Shown in pieces: positions 37,007 through 50,593 of a stretch of DNA of 64,000 bases. The stretch is from NCBI GenBank assembly GCA_009741485.1, contig CM019214.1:50724452-50788451 (forward strand). The letters run 5' to 3'. The stretch is from Malurus cyaneus samueli (Eukaryota; Chordata; Aves; Passeriformes; Maluridae). How positions within the stretch are numbered: position 1 is the stretch's first letter; the number at the start of each line of letters is the position of its first letter. The notes under the pieces are model-generated. The model ran no database searches and had not been told where the DNA came from. It was given only the letters and a program-made list of their open reading frames with translations. Both the position numbers and the translations under genes were made by a program.

Positions 37007-40000
37007 TGATCTTCAGTTCTCCTTCTGAGACAAGAATCCCCAGATGAATTTCTAATTTATTTGTTTCTGCATATGCTTAAGTTCAAATAGAAGATCAACT
37101 GAGAAGACATGTAGAGGTCAAGGTTTGTTTGTCCTGGAGGAGAAGAATTATAGAGTGGGAAAAACAAAGAGAAAGCTACTTCCTTACTTCAGGAATTTAA
37201 TGTTTGGTAGGAAAGAAAATGGACTTAGAATTTTTCCAGCAGTACAGAGAAAAAGAATAGCAGAAAGCTGTGTCTGACCTGGTTTTGTTGTTTTGGTAGC
37301 CAAAAGAAGATGCTTCTGGATCAGCTGCCATTTTTGAGGATTGGCTTGTATAGTTTGGCTGTTCATTTCATATATTCAAGGATCATTATATCATTCAGAA
37401 CTAGAGATTGGTCATCTACTGACTGCTTATAGAAATAGATGATAAAAGTTCATGGGCTTATGGTACCAGCTACATTAACCAGGCCTAAATTATCCTAAAT
37501 ACCACAGAAATTAAAAATCATTACTTAAAAAGGCAGCTGCCCATGAATATTCTGTAAATGTTCTCTAAACTCTCCGTGTCTGTATAAGGTGAAAATGTTT
37601 ACAAATTCTTCAGGGATTAATTCTTTCAACAGTTATTTGTCAAAAGTCTACATTGTCTCAGCTGAATACAGTGCAAATTACTTGAATTGTACTAATATAT
37701 GGATGGTTCTGTTTGTACTTTTGTGACCTATTAGGTACATTAATTTGGTGAATGAAATTTCTCCATTCCCTCAAACCTCCTAAAAAAAAGGGGAAATACC
37801 TAAAGAGTAGTCTATTTATATTTGTGTTTTAAAAATTTATGAAATTAAACTGGTATTTATAGACTGTGAATTGTTCAGAAAGAGATCCTGGCCAGGAGAT
37901 AAGTCATCCTGACATGTATTTGCCTGCTTGTGCCTCTTCCTCTCCATGTCCTCTCCACCTGACTCTGCTGGACAGATCTCTTGCAGAGCCTGAATGGTAA
38001 GTTAGCAAACTGCCTCACCAATGGAAGTGTGAAACATCTTGTTAATTCATGTAGGTTATTTTCCATCTCTGTCTGAGCTCACCATTTCAGATTCATTATT
38101 TACTTGGTTCTAAAAATCATGAGTGTGCCAAAGGGCACTCTAAGAGGGAAATTTAGATAAACCCCAAATGTGCACCAGAATTCCCCTTAAAATACTAATG
38201 ATAATGTTATGTAGTAGCTATGCTTCTTTTGCAAAATTATACATAAACAGAGAAAGTTCCCTGGCACCGGAATTCAATTGACTACTCTGTGAAATTGCTG
38301 CAATGATATTTTAAACAATTCAGCCCATGCTAGCTGTTTTCCTCTCAGAAAATTCCGAATCATAATTTTAATGTTAACATTGACTAGAGGTAATTAGTTC
38401 TAGATACTTCCATGCTTTGAAAGAGAATTTAATCATAGGATCTTTTTTTCCCCTGTTTGGGGGTTTTGTGAGTTTTATCATTTTGTGTCTCTTCACCTCA
38501 TGACCCAAAATCAATTAAATCATTATTAGAGTTATAATTCATGAGGACCTGACATGAAAAGATGTATCAGGAAGGTGACATGTAGCTATCCAATATATAT
38601 GTTATGGAGTAAAAGGCTATGCCTGTGAGGTGAGGATGCCCTGCAGTGCATCCTTCAATTCTGGCACGAAGTGTATTTTGCTTCAGTCTCAGCTCCATGT
38701 TGTAGGGAACTGTGCTAGCTCACCACTCCACTGCACATGCAAATTTCCTTCCAGAGGGAGGAAATAAAAAAATATGTTCTAGCAGGTCTCTTCATGGATA
38801 TAATTGGAGCATATTTTCCTTGCAAATGAAATGAGGCCAGCAAGTCCAATCTGCCTAGAGCAGGATGTACTGAAATGCAGATCCAGCCGCAGGGTGTGCT
38901 GGAGATTTTTTGGATGTTACACTGTGAAAAATAATTGAAGGATTTTTATGAGGTGTATAAAAGCCTTAAAGCACCCATATTTCTTCACTAAGATTTATAT
39001 AATGAAAAATTAAAGAGAAATATTCAAATTAGTTAGCAGAAAGGATTATATGGAAAATACAGGAATGCATTTGTATAAATCATCCAGACACAAGAAAAAT
39101 ATAACAAACAGCATTCAACTAGCTCCAGGGTTTTGCTGACGAGAAAAGAGACAGGAGCCCCAGGAGCACCGTGATTACCTCAGAATTCCCGGGTCAAGAG
39201 TGTCAGTAATTTAAACCTAGACCATATTTGCTTAATACCCTAAATAACTATTTGAATCTGCTCACAAACATAACACAGTTACCACTCATTAATTGGCTGA
39301 GACACAAGTGCTGAGCAGAAGTCATCTTGTCCATCAGAAATGAAGCGGCAAAGCTGTATGTAAAAATCATACCAATATATTCCACATAATGGTTAATTTA
39401 TGCCAAAGTTGTTAATCTCATACTTCCAGAAACATGTACATTTGTTCTCAGTTATTATATTTTTAATTATATTCCAGCTTAATAGCCTTCTGAAAAGAAA
39501 CCATAAAATTTTGCATAATTAATGAAGTAGATAGTATATACGCCGAGAACTTCATTATCCTTACCAAGCCTTGTTCAGGTTAGTTATTTTAAGAGAAGAT
39601 TTTTTTTTTTTTTTGAGATCAGAGGCTTTTCCAAACTTCTTTCAAGGCCTTATAATTATAATTTTAAACGTTCCCCGTACTTGAAAGTTAGTGATAATTC
39701 CAATAAAGCTGAACTATATTAACCAGTTTAACACCGAAATATTGTGACTAATGTATAGATATGGGTTTGGATTCTTTCTGATATTAGGAAAAAGCATGAG
39801 AGTATCAGCATTTATATGCATAATGTGGTATTAAATGGTGAAAGCTGATGAAATTTTAAAATAACATTTATATGACCTCTTAAATACAGTTAAGTGTAGT
39901 TTATGAGCTAGACACCCACATGTGCATTTGCATTTCCCCAGGCTTGGAGACCAAGCAGAACAGAAGTAATCCAGCTCTATTATGCAAAAGAACAGAATTT

Positions 40001-42330
40001 CAGTGGTTTGTTTATGGGTAGCACACTTTCTGTATTTGTGCAGCATATGCTGAAGAACTATTTGCTACTGACAAGAGAATAAAACAAAAATATTCATAAA
40101 TTCATTTGTTTCTCAGTTAAATTCTGAATTTATATGGAGATTTGCGCAAAACATTAAGCGGTATTATGCAATTTAACTGCTCAGCGTTTTTTAAAGAAAA
40201 GACTTTCTTTCTGCCCTTCAGTTTCTTCCTCACTGCATTATTTTTAACATGAAACAATAGGAAAGAAAAGAATATAGGTATTATGCTGGGGTTTTTCTGC
40301 TGTAATGTTGCTTAAACTTTTCACTTCCCAGAGCAGTAAAAACCTGTAATTTCTTCACTGTCAAATGCAGTTATTGATATAAAATTACCAATGTTCCAGA
40401 ATTCTTTCCCAGTTTTAGTATGTGATTAAAATCAAAGTGGTGACAGAGCAATGGTCAATATTATTATGCTACCAACTCACATAATAAATAATCAGAAATT
40501 TGAATGTTTCTCAACTCAATTTCCAGTTAAAAAACCTGATGTATCATGTATTTGAGTTAAAAGAAAAATCTTTTAAAATTGTAAATAAATAAAACAAGTG
40601 ACCTAATCTCAGGAATTTCTTGAAAAAATGTTTTCTAGACATAGAAAATAATTCTATTTTTAAAAAGTATAATATAATGCATAATTTATAATATAAACAT
40701 AATGAATACTGCAGGATGGATTGTGTTGCTAAATATAATATATATTAGTATATTATATGAATCATTATATGATTATGAAGATAATCATAATTTGATATAG
40801 TAAATCAGGTTAGCATTAGAAGGACATAGGTAAAATTAGCATTTTTTAATGAGGTGTTGGGGGATTTTTGTACTATTCTTTCTAAAGAGAATAAAATGTT
40901 CTGTTGGGCAATTTTGTTCAGCTGTATTTTGATATTTTCATGTTACAGATCTGATTTTTTTTAAAAAAAAACCTTTTCAAAAATTACTGTCCAAAATACT
41001 GCATGGAAACTCTGAAAGGTTGCTCAGGACACCTGAGGTGTAGTTACATTAACTTTCTCTAGGTTCTTACCATTACTGATATTATCATATTGCGTTAAAG
41101 GCAACTTTTTCAACAGTAATTCCTGTGACACCGTGCTAATTTTAAAAAGCCGAAAAGTCATTATGCTAAACAAGTAATCACACAGTAAGAGAGAAAACTA
41201 TCAAGGGTAGTTAATGCTTCAGGGCAAATCTGTTGCAAAAATTATACTGGGAAAGAAAAACACAGGCAGAAGCCAAATACAGGATGTGATTTAAACTAAA
41301 TACTAAAATGGGATACATGAGAAGTGGACACATTTTCCCTGAAGAAAATTTTCTGCTAGCCTTTGGGTTGATGGAGATATCTCTTCCTGTCTCTTGAATG
41401 CACCAAAATGGCTCTTTCTGACTCAAATCTAACAAAATCAGTCTGCAAACTCTGCTCATAAAATTTAGTATTCCAGTTATACATCTGTACATCTGTGTGG
41501 CCTTATAGTGATTTCACAATCTAGCTACTATTTCCTCCTTTTAACAATTCTGCTTTTAGAAAACTATATTTAAAGGAGAATTATTTTCTCTGTTTAATGG
41601 AGATGAGTGTGGTTTGGATTTTTTTCCCAGTAAGGGTCTCATTCATGGCATAACAGGATTATCGAGGGTTTCTTCATGATCAGATTATATATAAATTCTA
41701 TATTCATTATTTGATGTTTCATATAAATAAAACTTAAGTTTACAGGACTCTACATCTAGTTTAAATAAAATTAAATAAAATTTTAGAAGTCATTAAAAGG
41801 TTATTGTCACCATACGGACTTTTGCCATCCTACATTTTCTGTAAGATATTTAAGGAAAGACACAATTGCAATACACCTTGTTCCATGTGAAAGGGATTTG
41901 TTTCTTTGGGGATTATTTTATTTTTTTGTTGTTGTTTGTTTATTTTACCTAAAAAGATTTTCATTCTGTATTCTCAGGCTTAATACATTTTGAGAATGTC
42001 TCCTTTTGTAATTAAACTTTGATTGTTGCATTTCCATTTTTCATGACCCTTAGAAAATCAAAATTACAGAATTTGATAGTAGCTTCTGCTCAAGTTAGCT
42101 GAAAATGGGAACTTTGGTCTTTTATTGTTTTGCCTGTAATGCTACTTCTGAGCTTCCAAGTGGCTACCTATCTGGCAAACTCAGTCATGAAATAAGTGAG
42201 AATGTGTGTATGCTATGCAGTATGCTGGACCTTATTAGAAAGATAAGAAGTTATAAACTTGTATAAATATTGAATTTTGTACTCAGAGTCTTTTACATGA
42301 GAAACTGAAAACATTTTCTCATAATTAGCA
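37007..42330. other. AT-rich non-coding DNA
   Basis: No supported gene or recognisable transposon. A C/EBP-like palindrome TTGCGCAA lies near 40,142, in a stretch (about 40,080-40,470) that looks less AT-random than its surroundings. A 14-T run is at 39,601-39,614. TA-rich sequence lies near 40,660-40,790. Confidence 0.65.
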
Positions 42331-42334
42331 AGAG

Positions 42335-42640
42335 ACTCATAGAATCATGGAATGATTTGTGTTGGAAAGGACCTTAAATATCATCAAGTACCAATCCCCT
42401 CGCTGTAGGCAAGAACATCTTCCACTAGACCAGGTTGCTAAGGGCACCATCCAACCTGGCTTTGAACACTTCCAGGATGGGGCATCCACAGCTCCTCTGG
42501 GCAGCCTGTTCCAGCGCCTCATGTCCCTCATCGTATCAAAATTATTTTTAATGTCCATTCTAAGTTTACCCTCTTTCAAGATAAAATTGTTGCCCCTTAT
42601 CTTCTCACTAAAGAAACCTGTAAAAAATTTTCTCCAACTA
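42335..42640 (-). mobile_element. CR1 LINE, 5'-truncated 3' end
   Basis: AGAATCATGGAATGATTTG at 42,340, then TTGGAAAGGACCTTAAATAT, is the reverse complement of a CR1 tail. It is followed by the antisense of the last part of CR1 ORF2, with landmarks GGCATCCACAGC (about 42,481) and GGCAGCCTGTTCCAGCGCCTC (about 42,500). The element therefore runs right to left with its tail at about 42,338. It is heavily 5' truncated, as usual for CR1. Open frames on both strands here are remnants of this repeat. Confidence 0.93.
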
Positions 42641-42877
42641 GCTTATGAATCCACTTAAGTATTGTCAGGTCATGTCTTTTGAAGTAAGAAGGAGGAATGG
42701 CTTTTAAAGAAAATAAAAAATACTGCCTTGCCCAAAAACTTTAAGCTTAATAAACATCTCGGATAACAGTCTTTATGATACTGCACTTGCTTTGATCTCA
42801 TTTTTGTGTGTCAGCTCAGTGTGGTTAATGTTAAAATGGACAAGCTTGAATATCTGTCCTGAATTTGGTTCTTTGCA

Positions 42878-42879
<2 letters not shown>
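42641..42879. other. Short non-coding spacer
   Basis: I see nothing recognisable here; it separates the CR1 from the poly-T run. Confidence 0.6.

Positions 42880-42948
<69 letters not shown>
42880..42948. repeat. Poly-T run, 69 T
   Basis: Sixty-nine consecutive T, followed 47 bp later by a second run of 23 T (42,996-43,018). The flanks are unique sequence. If it is a retroposon tail the element would lie on its right on the minus strand, but no body is recognised there. Confidence 0.92.
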
Positions 42949-42950
<2 letters not shown>

Positions 42951-43029
42951 CTCTGGGTGCTGGCACTTTGCTCAAAGACGGACTGATTTATTTGATTTTT
43001 TTTTTTTTTTTTTTTTTTAAACAGCCGGT

Positions 43030-44169
43030 ACTTCTCATATTGTTTAAGGTAAGGAACTCCTGGCTTTACTGACAAGCTTATCAGATAAATGCAGAAAGCT
43101 CCCTTTCTAGTCTTTCATCATTAATGACAGACTTGAGCTTCAGGGCCAATGTACTTAGCAACAGCTCCCTAAATGTACTGCTACTGCAAAGAACTACTGA
43201 TGCTTTCGCATACTGAGTTTATTTTGACAAAATAAATAAAGTGCCCAGTACAGCACCATCAATAACTATTGGGGTTATGCAGCCTTGGTCTAAGCACGAT
43301 GTGCACAGGGAATCAAGACTTGGGGACTGCACTACAGAAAATAGCTGCCCCAAAGCAAATGCAGTCCATTTGAGATTCTGTTCTCCAGATTTATATAGAA
43401 TGACCTTGGCATGACTAGCCTAGTATGCCTCACAGCATGCATATCTTAATTTAACCAGAATTCCAATTCTATATGGAATGACAATATTTTTATAATATAA
43501 AATGCCATTTACAAAAATAATTAGTGATAATTTCTTGCAAAATGTATGCAAATTTTGACCTTTAACTTTTGTGATAATACAAAATTCAGTTTAAACCTTT
43601 TAAAATATTTTAAAAACTGCCTACTGCTATTTTTTTCCTAATTTACTTGAATTGTTACAAAAAATATATGTCTTCCATAGGAGTCCATGAGACAAGTATA
43701 GATTCTCTTATAAACATGATTTTCCATGGCTGTACTTAACAAATTACACTCACCTGGCTTTTTTGAACAGAAAACAATTAAATTGTTGTAATAACAATGT
43801 GTTTCCAATAAAATGGGTTGCCTATTAAAACATTATCTCTAAAAGGCCAGAATCAGCTTATTAGCACTGCACTTAAAAGACAGTGAGTACTGGTAACCAG
43901 CTGGGAGAGCTTAATTTTTCGCTAAAAGTTTTAAAATAAATCAATGGATAAAAAATATGAATGGATCTAAAAAAATGTAGCATATTTACATATTATTTCT
44001 CTAAAAAAATCTACAGTAATTTTTTATTATTATTTCTGAAAATCTAATGCATTAAGCCCATCATATAATTGCTATCTATATATTTGAACAAAATAGAAGT
44101 TACCATGTATACATCAACCATATAATACATAAATTAATGAAACTTAAAAAGACAAAATATAAATGAGTT
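43030..44169. other. Non-coding DNA, partly conserved-looking
   Basis: No gene. 43,030-43,330 has balanced composition and homeodomain-type cores such as CATTAATGA (about 43,119), unlike the flanking simple sequence. 43,830-43,930 is similar. The rest is AT-rich and featureless. Confidence 0.55.
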
Positions 44170-44171
44170 GG

Positions 44172-44362
44172 AAATTACACTTCGAAGTGCAATGGGCTGC
44201 CAGGGAGCTGACGGAGTCACCACCCCTGAAGGTGTTTAAGGAAAGACTGGATGTGACATTTAGTGCCATGGTGCAGTTGACAAGGTTGTGTTTGGTTATT
44301 GGCTGGACTCAATGATCTCAGAGGTCTTTTCAACCCAATTGATTCTGTGATTTTGTGATGTA
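44172..44362 (+). mobile_element. CR1 LINE, 5'-truncated 3' end
   Basis: In sense orientation: AATGGGCTGCCAGGGAGCTG (about 44,191), GTGTTTAAGGAAAGACTGGA (about 44,232), TTGGCTGGACTCAATGATCT (about 44,299), GAGGTCTTTTCAACCCAATT, then the tail GATTCTGTGATTTTGTGATG ending about 44,361. The tail repeats are GATTCTGTG-type rather than ATTCTATG, so this is a different CR1 subfamily from its neighbours at 42.3 and 45.0 kb, and it lies in the opposite orientation. Confidence 0.9.
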
Positions 44363-45028
44363 GGAAAAGAATACTGTAAAAGTCATATATAGGGAACTGA
44401 ATGAGAATTGTCTTTCTCCTGTAAGATGTCACATCTTCTGCAGAAGCACTTTATAGCACTTCTACCCTGTATTAAATTTTCCAGGAAACTAAAAAAAAAA
44501 AAAGGCCTCTAGCCCTCTAGAACAGGTAGTAAGTGATAAAATACTTTTTCTATTAAGGTTTATAAGTCCCTGAGGCCTTCTTATAGGCACCAAAGCAAAA
44601 CCCATGATGCTGGTCTGATGAAAACTGCAAATTTTACACATACTTCTGAATCAAGAATTAGTATGTGCTTCATTCCGTAGATGGTGTGTATTATACTAGT
44701 TGGTGTTTATTTCCAAGAAGGCATTTGCCCAATGGCAGTATATATTATCAGTTATTTGTATTTGTGGACTAAATCCTGTTCTTTACCAGCTAAAGTCAAG
44801 ATTTCTGGAGATCTGGCTGAAATATCAAGAACTATTAAATCACTGTGTGCATATATGCCAATGAAAAATATGACTTTAAATGTAGGGCGTTAATTTATTT
44901 CTGATCTAATATATATATTATATATGGTGTATAACTTGAAAAGAGAACAAAAGTAAACAACACTCTACAGAGTCATACTTGAGTATATGTAGACTACTGT
45001 TTAAATATTTTTACTGCTTAAACTATTT
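44363..45028. other. AT-rich non-coding spacer
   Basis: No gene or repeat recognised other than a short TA stretch near 44,910-44,925. Confidence 0.65.
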
Positions 45029-45250
45029 ATAGAATCATAAAATCATAGAATGGTTTGTTTGAAGAAGACCTCAAAGATCATCTAGCTCTAATCCCCCCAC
45101 TATGGTCAGGGACACCTTCCATTAGACCAGGTTCATCAGGTCCCTGTCCAGCTTGGCCTTGTACATTTTCAGGAATGAGGCATCCACCAATACGCTGGGC
45201 AGCCTGTTCTAGTGCCTCACTTCCCTCACTGTTTAAATGTTAGTCGCCTC
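45029..45250 (-). mobile_element. CR1 LINE, 5'-truncated 3' end
   Basis: ATAGAATCATAAAATCATAG at 45,030 is two or three copies of the 8-bp CR1 tail repeat read in reverse. It is followed by AATGGTTTGTTTGAAGAAGA, CAAAGATCATCTAGCTCTAA and, further in, GGCAGCCTGTTCTAGTGCCTC (about 45,199), the antisense end of CR1 ORF2. The short plus-strand frame across it is an antisense artefact. Confidence 0.93.
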
Positions 45251-47485
45251 CACACCACTAAACTGGGTGATATCCATCAGCTTGATGCAGGTGCACTCAT
45301 TACGAGCTATATTTACTATAATTTGTAAAACTCTTTGTGCCCAGCATTTAGAAATTCTGTTCTTTTGTATGAAAAGAGTCTTTATAATCAATTAAAAAGA
45401 CCCAAGATGATAGCAGATTTGAGTTTGATAAATAAATTATACGGTAACCAATTAAAAAATATGGGATTCCACTGAATATGCCTGTTACACTAAACCCATG
45501 AAAGTCAAAGGCAATTAGGGGCCCTGAGGTGTAGAGACACAGCTCCTCCTGTCTCCAAGGCTTCCAGATAATTCCTTCTAAAGCAGATTTGTCTAGGAAA
45601 GAACTAAATAGCTTGATCAGAGATAATGTGCTGGCTACTGACGTTGCTATAAGAAAATATTTGCTTCCTGTTAGGGTTTGAAATTGTGACACTTGAGAGG
45701 AGGCAGATCAAAACCTCCCACATGTGATGTATATTCTCCAGAGAATTTAATTTTTTAAGTTTTTCATAGTCTTTATTAATTTTTCTGAAGCAATATTTCT
45801 TTGGATGCCCATGAAAATTTATCTTAAAAATATTTTCTGATGTCAATTCTGCTTAACACCACTGAAACATTGGTTACAGACTGATCAGAACTCCTGACCA
45901 GTCTTTTTAGATAAGTTATCATGAGTGTGACAGTCACTTTCTTTAAAATATTTCCTGCAGGGTAATACAGTATAGTAACTGTCCCTTACTTGTGGTTGAA
46001 AGGAAGCTTTTAAAAAAGTCATTTTGTCCTTGTCCCAAAAAAGAAATAATGGGGTATGAGGACTACAGGACCACGGGACGGTACTGCAAACATGGGATTA
46101 GAGACAATATCACATAGGTCTTCTATTCACCAATTAGGATTAATTCACTTGTGGTTTTTAAAACTGATGTGGTGATAGAGTGGGGACACCTTGCTACTTC
46201 ACTTAAATTTTTACAAAATGCTATACATAGCAAGTTACACAGACCAAAGTTTATAAACACAAGTATGTGCTTATATACCTACACCTGCATATACACGAAG
46301 GATAAATCTGTATAAAGAACAGAGATTTAACTTGATACTTAGGCAAAAATGCAGCTAAAATCACACTCATCTGTTTGAAGTGTAATATTCAAACTGGATA
46401 TTTGTGATTCCAGTGATTGCAAAGTAGTCTTAAAAATATTTCATTTCTTTCAGTATGTCTCATTGGTTTGTCATGGCCTGTTACAGTAGCACCATTCGGG
46501 GCAGTTTGTGACATGACACAATCTGACATATTCTGACCAAAAACCAACATGACTTCATACAGAATGTCAGAAATTTGCATTAAACACAAGATTTGTTTTG
46601 AACTATCAATATGAATTTCAGCTACTAAGTATGACTTCAGTTTGTATAAAAACTAAAAATTCCAGCACTGTGTGGTTATACTGGGGATTTTAGAATATCT
46701 TAGTTGATCAAAAGATTACAGAGAAGTTTAGCAATGAGTTATAGATGAAGTTTAATTTCAATCTTATCTACAAATCCACCTACAGTTTTCTAAAAAAAAA
46801 AAACAGGTATAATTTCACTCATTGGTTAATCAATATTTTAAACTTCTTCTATAACCTCCTAAAACATGAAAAGAAAAAGTATTAGTTGTTAGTCCTTTTC
46901 TATTCTGTTATTGTATTTTTAGCTGTCAATGTTGTGTGCAGAGGACATCAACTTAAATTACTTTCTCTTCTCATTACAACAAAGACTTTAGGGAGTGTTC
47001 TATTAATCACCAAACCATTTTACTATCATTCTGTCATAATTAAAAAGAAAACAAAAGAAAAAAAAAAATAAATAAAGCATTTTGAAGAATGGTTTTGCTG
47101 GCTATATTTTGCCCACTCTTATAATGTGTATTTTTATAACATTGCTGGTTTATTGTTACTTTATTGACATTTCATTTATTAAAAAAAAAGTTTAAAGATG
47201 AAAGCATACTTTCAGAGAAATTTTCTTAGAAATTGATACAGAGAAGTAAAGAAATTTATTTTTTAAAAAGATATTTCAGATAAAAGCTGTAGTTCTCAAC
47301 AAGAGGAAGCATTCAGCTTAGATGAAGACATCTTTCTCACATTATGTTTCTCTCATTAAGTACAGCTAAACCTGAAAAAATAGTTTTGATAGTTTCCTTT
47401 AAATTAGAATCCAGAAATAAAATATTTGATCCTGTCCTCACAAATCCTTGTCTCTAAAATAGAGGAACATGGTTATGACAATTTC
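45251..47485. other. AT-rich non-coding DNA
   Basis: No gene supported. The minus-strand frames at 45,348-45,846 have no recognisable motif. A run of A lies near 46,793-46,803. Confidence 0.65.
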
Positions 47486-47990
47486 TGTGGTTTAAGCCTA
47501 GCTGGAAATTAAGCTCCATGCAGCCACTCACTCAATCCCGTCTCCTTCCTCACCTTGGTGGAATGGGAAGGTGAATAAAATTTCCCTGTTGAGATAAGAA
47601 GTTGCCTGTTGAGATTACTGAAAATAAAGAAAAATACAATTATAATGATAAATTATAATAAAAACGATACTAATAATGATAATTATAAAGATACTAAAAA
47701 GGGAAAAACAAGTGATTTACAACACAATTTCTCATCATTCACTGACTCCCCTTCCCGCCATTTAATCCATGACTTTGGCTTCCATCCCTGGTAGTAGTCT
47801 TCCAAGCAGGAAAGATGGTGTGAGGTGTTGAGTTGTTGCATGTTGCACATTTGAGTCAGTTCTGATTCCAGTATTGCCTTTCTTGTTCAGTTTTATCCAA
47901 GTTCATTCTTCACTGGTGTGAGTGTGAGGATGGGAGGGAAGGCAGGCTCAGATCTCCAGAATTCCTGTGGCTGAGATCGAAACCGTGAGG
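47486..47990 (-). mobile_element. Avian ERVL-type LTR, 3' portion
   Basis: It begins TGTGGTTTAAGCC at 47,486, the reverse complement of an LTR 3' end reading GGTTTAAACCACA-like. Then come AGCCACTCACTCAATCCCG, TTGAGATAAGAAG and an A/T-rich stretch with ATAATGATAAT-type repeats (about 47,643-47,690), the order seen in the R/U5 half of avian ERVL LTRs. The right boundary is uncertain because similarity fades in the U3. The short plus-strand frame at 47,609 lies within it and is not a gene. Confidence 0.7.
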
Positions 47991-48140
47991 TGCCCAATGA
48001 GGAGATGTATACACAGGTAATACACCAAGGTATACACCAAGTAATACACCAAGTTAGACAGTCACTCATTTATACGGTTTAATTTATTACTTATTTTCAC
48101 CCAAAATCAAATCACTTGGAGACTCACACTGAACTTCCCT
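47991..48140. repeat. Short imperfect ACACCAAG repeats and AT-rich DNA
   Basis: TATACACCAAG and AATACACCAAG units alternate at about 48,009-48,055, four imperfect copies. This may be the diverged end of the LTR on its left. Confidence 0.6.
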
Positions 48141-48320
48141 GTCCTCTTGCATTATCCTGTGCACCTGGGTCCTGGAGCAAAGGTAAAGCCACAGCTGATG
48201 TTGTTTAGCCTAGAGGACAGAAGGTTCCATGAGAACTCACAACACTCTTCCAGTACTTGAAATGGGACTTCAGGAAAGATGGGACCTGAAGTTTTGTTTA
48301 ACATATCTGAATATCAGTTA
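48141..48320 (+). mobile_element. CR1 LINE ORF2 fragment
   Basis: GTTGTTTAGCCTAGAGGACA (about 48,200) followed by GAAGGTTCCATGAGAACTCA and TTCCAGTACTTGAAATGGG is the sense of a well-known block near the end of CR1 ORF2 (encoding a Leu-Phe-Ser-Leu-Glu-like stretch). It is short, without a tail, and frameshifted relative to the neighbouring sequence. Confidence 0.7.
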
Positions 48321-50562
48321 ATTGTGATGGTTTACATTTTTTAACTCATCATTTCTATTAGTCTGCTACCAGTGTAGGTAGAACTGCCAGATAAATATTT
48401 TCTCTCTTTGACTTTGAAGATTATTTTTCTTGTTTAAAAAAAGAGTACCTTTCTTTTATCTTATTTCTGACTTGAATTAAGGATATTATATTTTAGTTAT
48501 CACTCAGAGAAAATTTAAAAGGATACTTTCAGTTTGAACTGAATAATATGAGCTTTAAATTTTTTCATATCTTTTGAGATAGAAAATTAATTTAAGGAAA
48601 ATTTAGAGTATTTTTCATGCACAGTTGAGTTGGGTTCATCACTTCAGGTCTATCAAAATTTTCTCAAACACAAAGTGTACAATGAATTCTTTATATTTTT
48701 GTTCTGCTTTACCTCTCTCAAAGCTGCAATGGGAATATTCGTTTTTGATTGATCTACACATGAAACAACACTTTATTCAACCCAGATTCAACAATTCTCT
48801 CAGAAAGTAACTAGGAAACAACTCTCATCAGCAACTCATGTTACTTGTCTTATTAAAGTGCACTGTGGTGTAACAGAAAGACCAAGATAAAATTTTGAGA
48901 AGAAAAATATTACTCATTCGATTTCATCTTCACAATCCACCCCCAACTTCCAGTCCTGAAATATTAATGCACAAAACCAAAACTTGACTAGTACTTCCAG
49001 AATATAAAAGATACTTTGAACCTTTTGTCAGATGAAGACTTAACAAGTTAAAAATTATTTTTAGAAGCTGCAAAACTACCATCCAGGATATAATTAATTC
49101 GGTTTTGGCTTGTTTTTCATAAGAAAGTATTGTAGTAGCAAGGAGTTCCCAAGAAATATAATCAACCATACTTCGTTCTATATCATTACTTTTAGTAGTA
49201 ATAGTATTAAAAATATTATTATTTTTCACATAACCAAATATATTATGAATTGATATAAGCTGCATTTTGTGGATTTCTTTTTCCCTTGGTTTTATTCTTT
49301 AATCTATTACCCTATCCTTTCTATCCAGAGGAATACTGATATGGAACCCTGTCAATGCTTTTTTGACTTCTTTATATAATGGTTATCCAAAGAGTAATAA
49401 GGAATTGACAATGTTGCAACAATCTGTGGAGCTTTTACTTGAGAATTCAGCTGGGATTTTATGAAATTTGTGCCTAGGTAGAGGACTTGAATATAAATCT
49501 TTCTAAAAAAATTGCTTCAATCATTTCAACAGTAGAGTCTCATGGTACAAAGAAACATAAAAATACCAGTAGTCTCTGAAAAGAAATCAAACTGGTAAGA
49601 CTGGTAAAAACCTGTATAAAGATTGTGTTAACACTGAAGTAGGATTGGAATGTGAGAAAACTGGGTTTTTTTTCCGGACCACACATGAACATTATTTCAT
49701 GCTATGCTGATTAGGAGCATATAAAGACATGATATAATGATATATGGCACTGCTGACATAACTCCATATGCAAAATTTCTGAATTTGGGTCTGTATAAAC
49801 TTCCATCAATTCTTTAGTATGCTTCTAGATAGGCCAGCAACACAGAGTTGACAACTACTGATGCTAAGGTGAGAGTAAATCAGTCATTGCTACTGTGTCT
49901 ACTGATCTGTAGTAACTGCAAAAAAATACACTTGAAACTGTTTTGTCCTTAATGATGCTAGAAATAGTTTTATTCTCCTAATTAAATGAAAGGAGCTGCT
50001 TAGATTTTTTTTTTGTTCTTTTGGTAATTGTGTTTTGAATTTACTTACTGTATTGGTCACAAAATTAATTAATTCAATAGAAAATTACTTCTGCATATCC
50101 CACAGTGAAACATAATCATGACTGTTTATTAGAAACCTGTAATGTCTTCATGATTCTTAAACTTGTCCTCACTTACACTACTCAAATATTTTCATGTATA
50201 TTTTCTTCCATGAATAATAAAAGCCTCGCAGAACACTTACTGTCAAATGTCAAGAAATCGAGGAAGGAAGAGCCTGGTGCAGCTTTCTTTTAAATGTGCT
50301 TTGATTTTTTGGTTCTGATTGTAGGACAGATCTATCTTAAGAACTAAGGGTAAACTAGAGGAAAAGTTGGGAGAAAATATGTTTCCATCTTCTTTATTAC
50401 CCTTGTGGAACTCAAGAAATTTCAAGGTTAAAGAGACTGATTGCTGAACAGAGCCTGTCTTGTATGATGGCATTTGATCATGCACAGAAAGATGATTGGG
50501 AAACTGGAAACATTAGTTTTCTCCTCATATTTTTTTACTATTTTCTAAGCCTTCATTATAAA

Positions 50563-50593
<31 letters not shown>

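Noticed and set aside
42337..42658. Plus- and minus-strand frames of 80-99 codons
   Set aside because: They lie inside the 5'-truncated CR1 and represent broken ORF2 or its antisense.
45348..45846. Minus-strand frames of 114 and 80 codons
   Set aside because: No recognisable family; composition is typical of AT-rich chance frames.
48930..49265. 111-codon minus-strand frame
   Set aside because: No motif or support; chance frame in AT-rich DNA.
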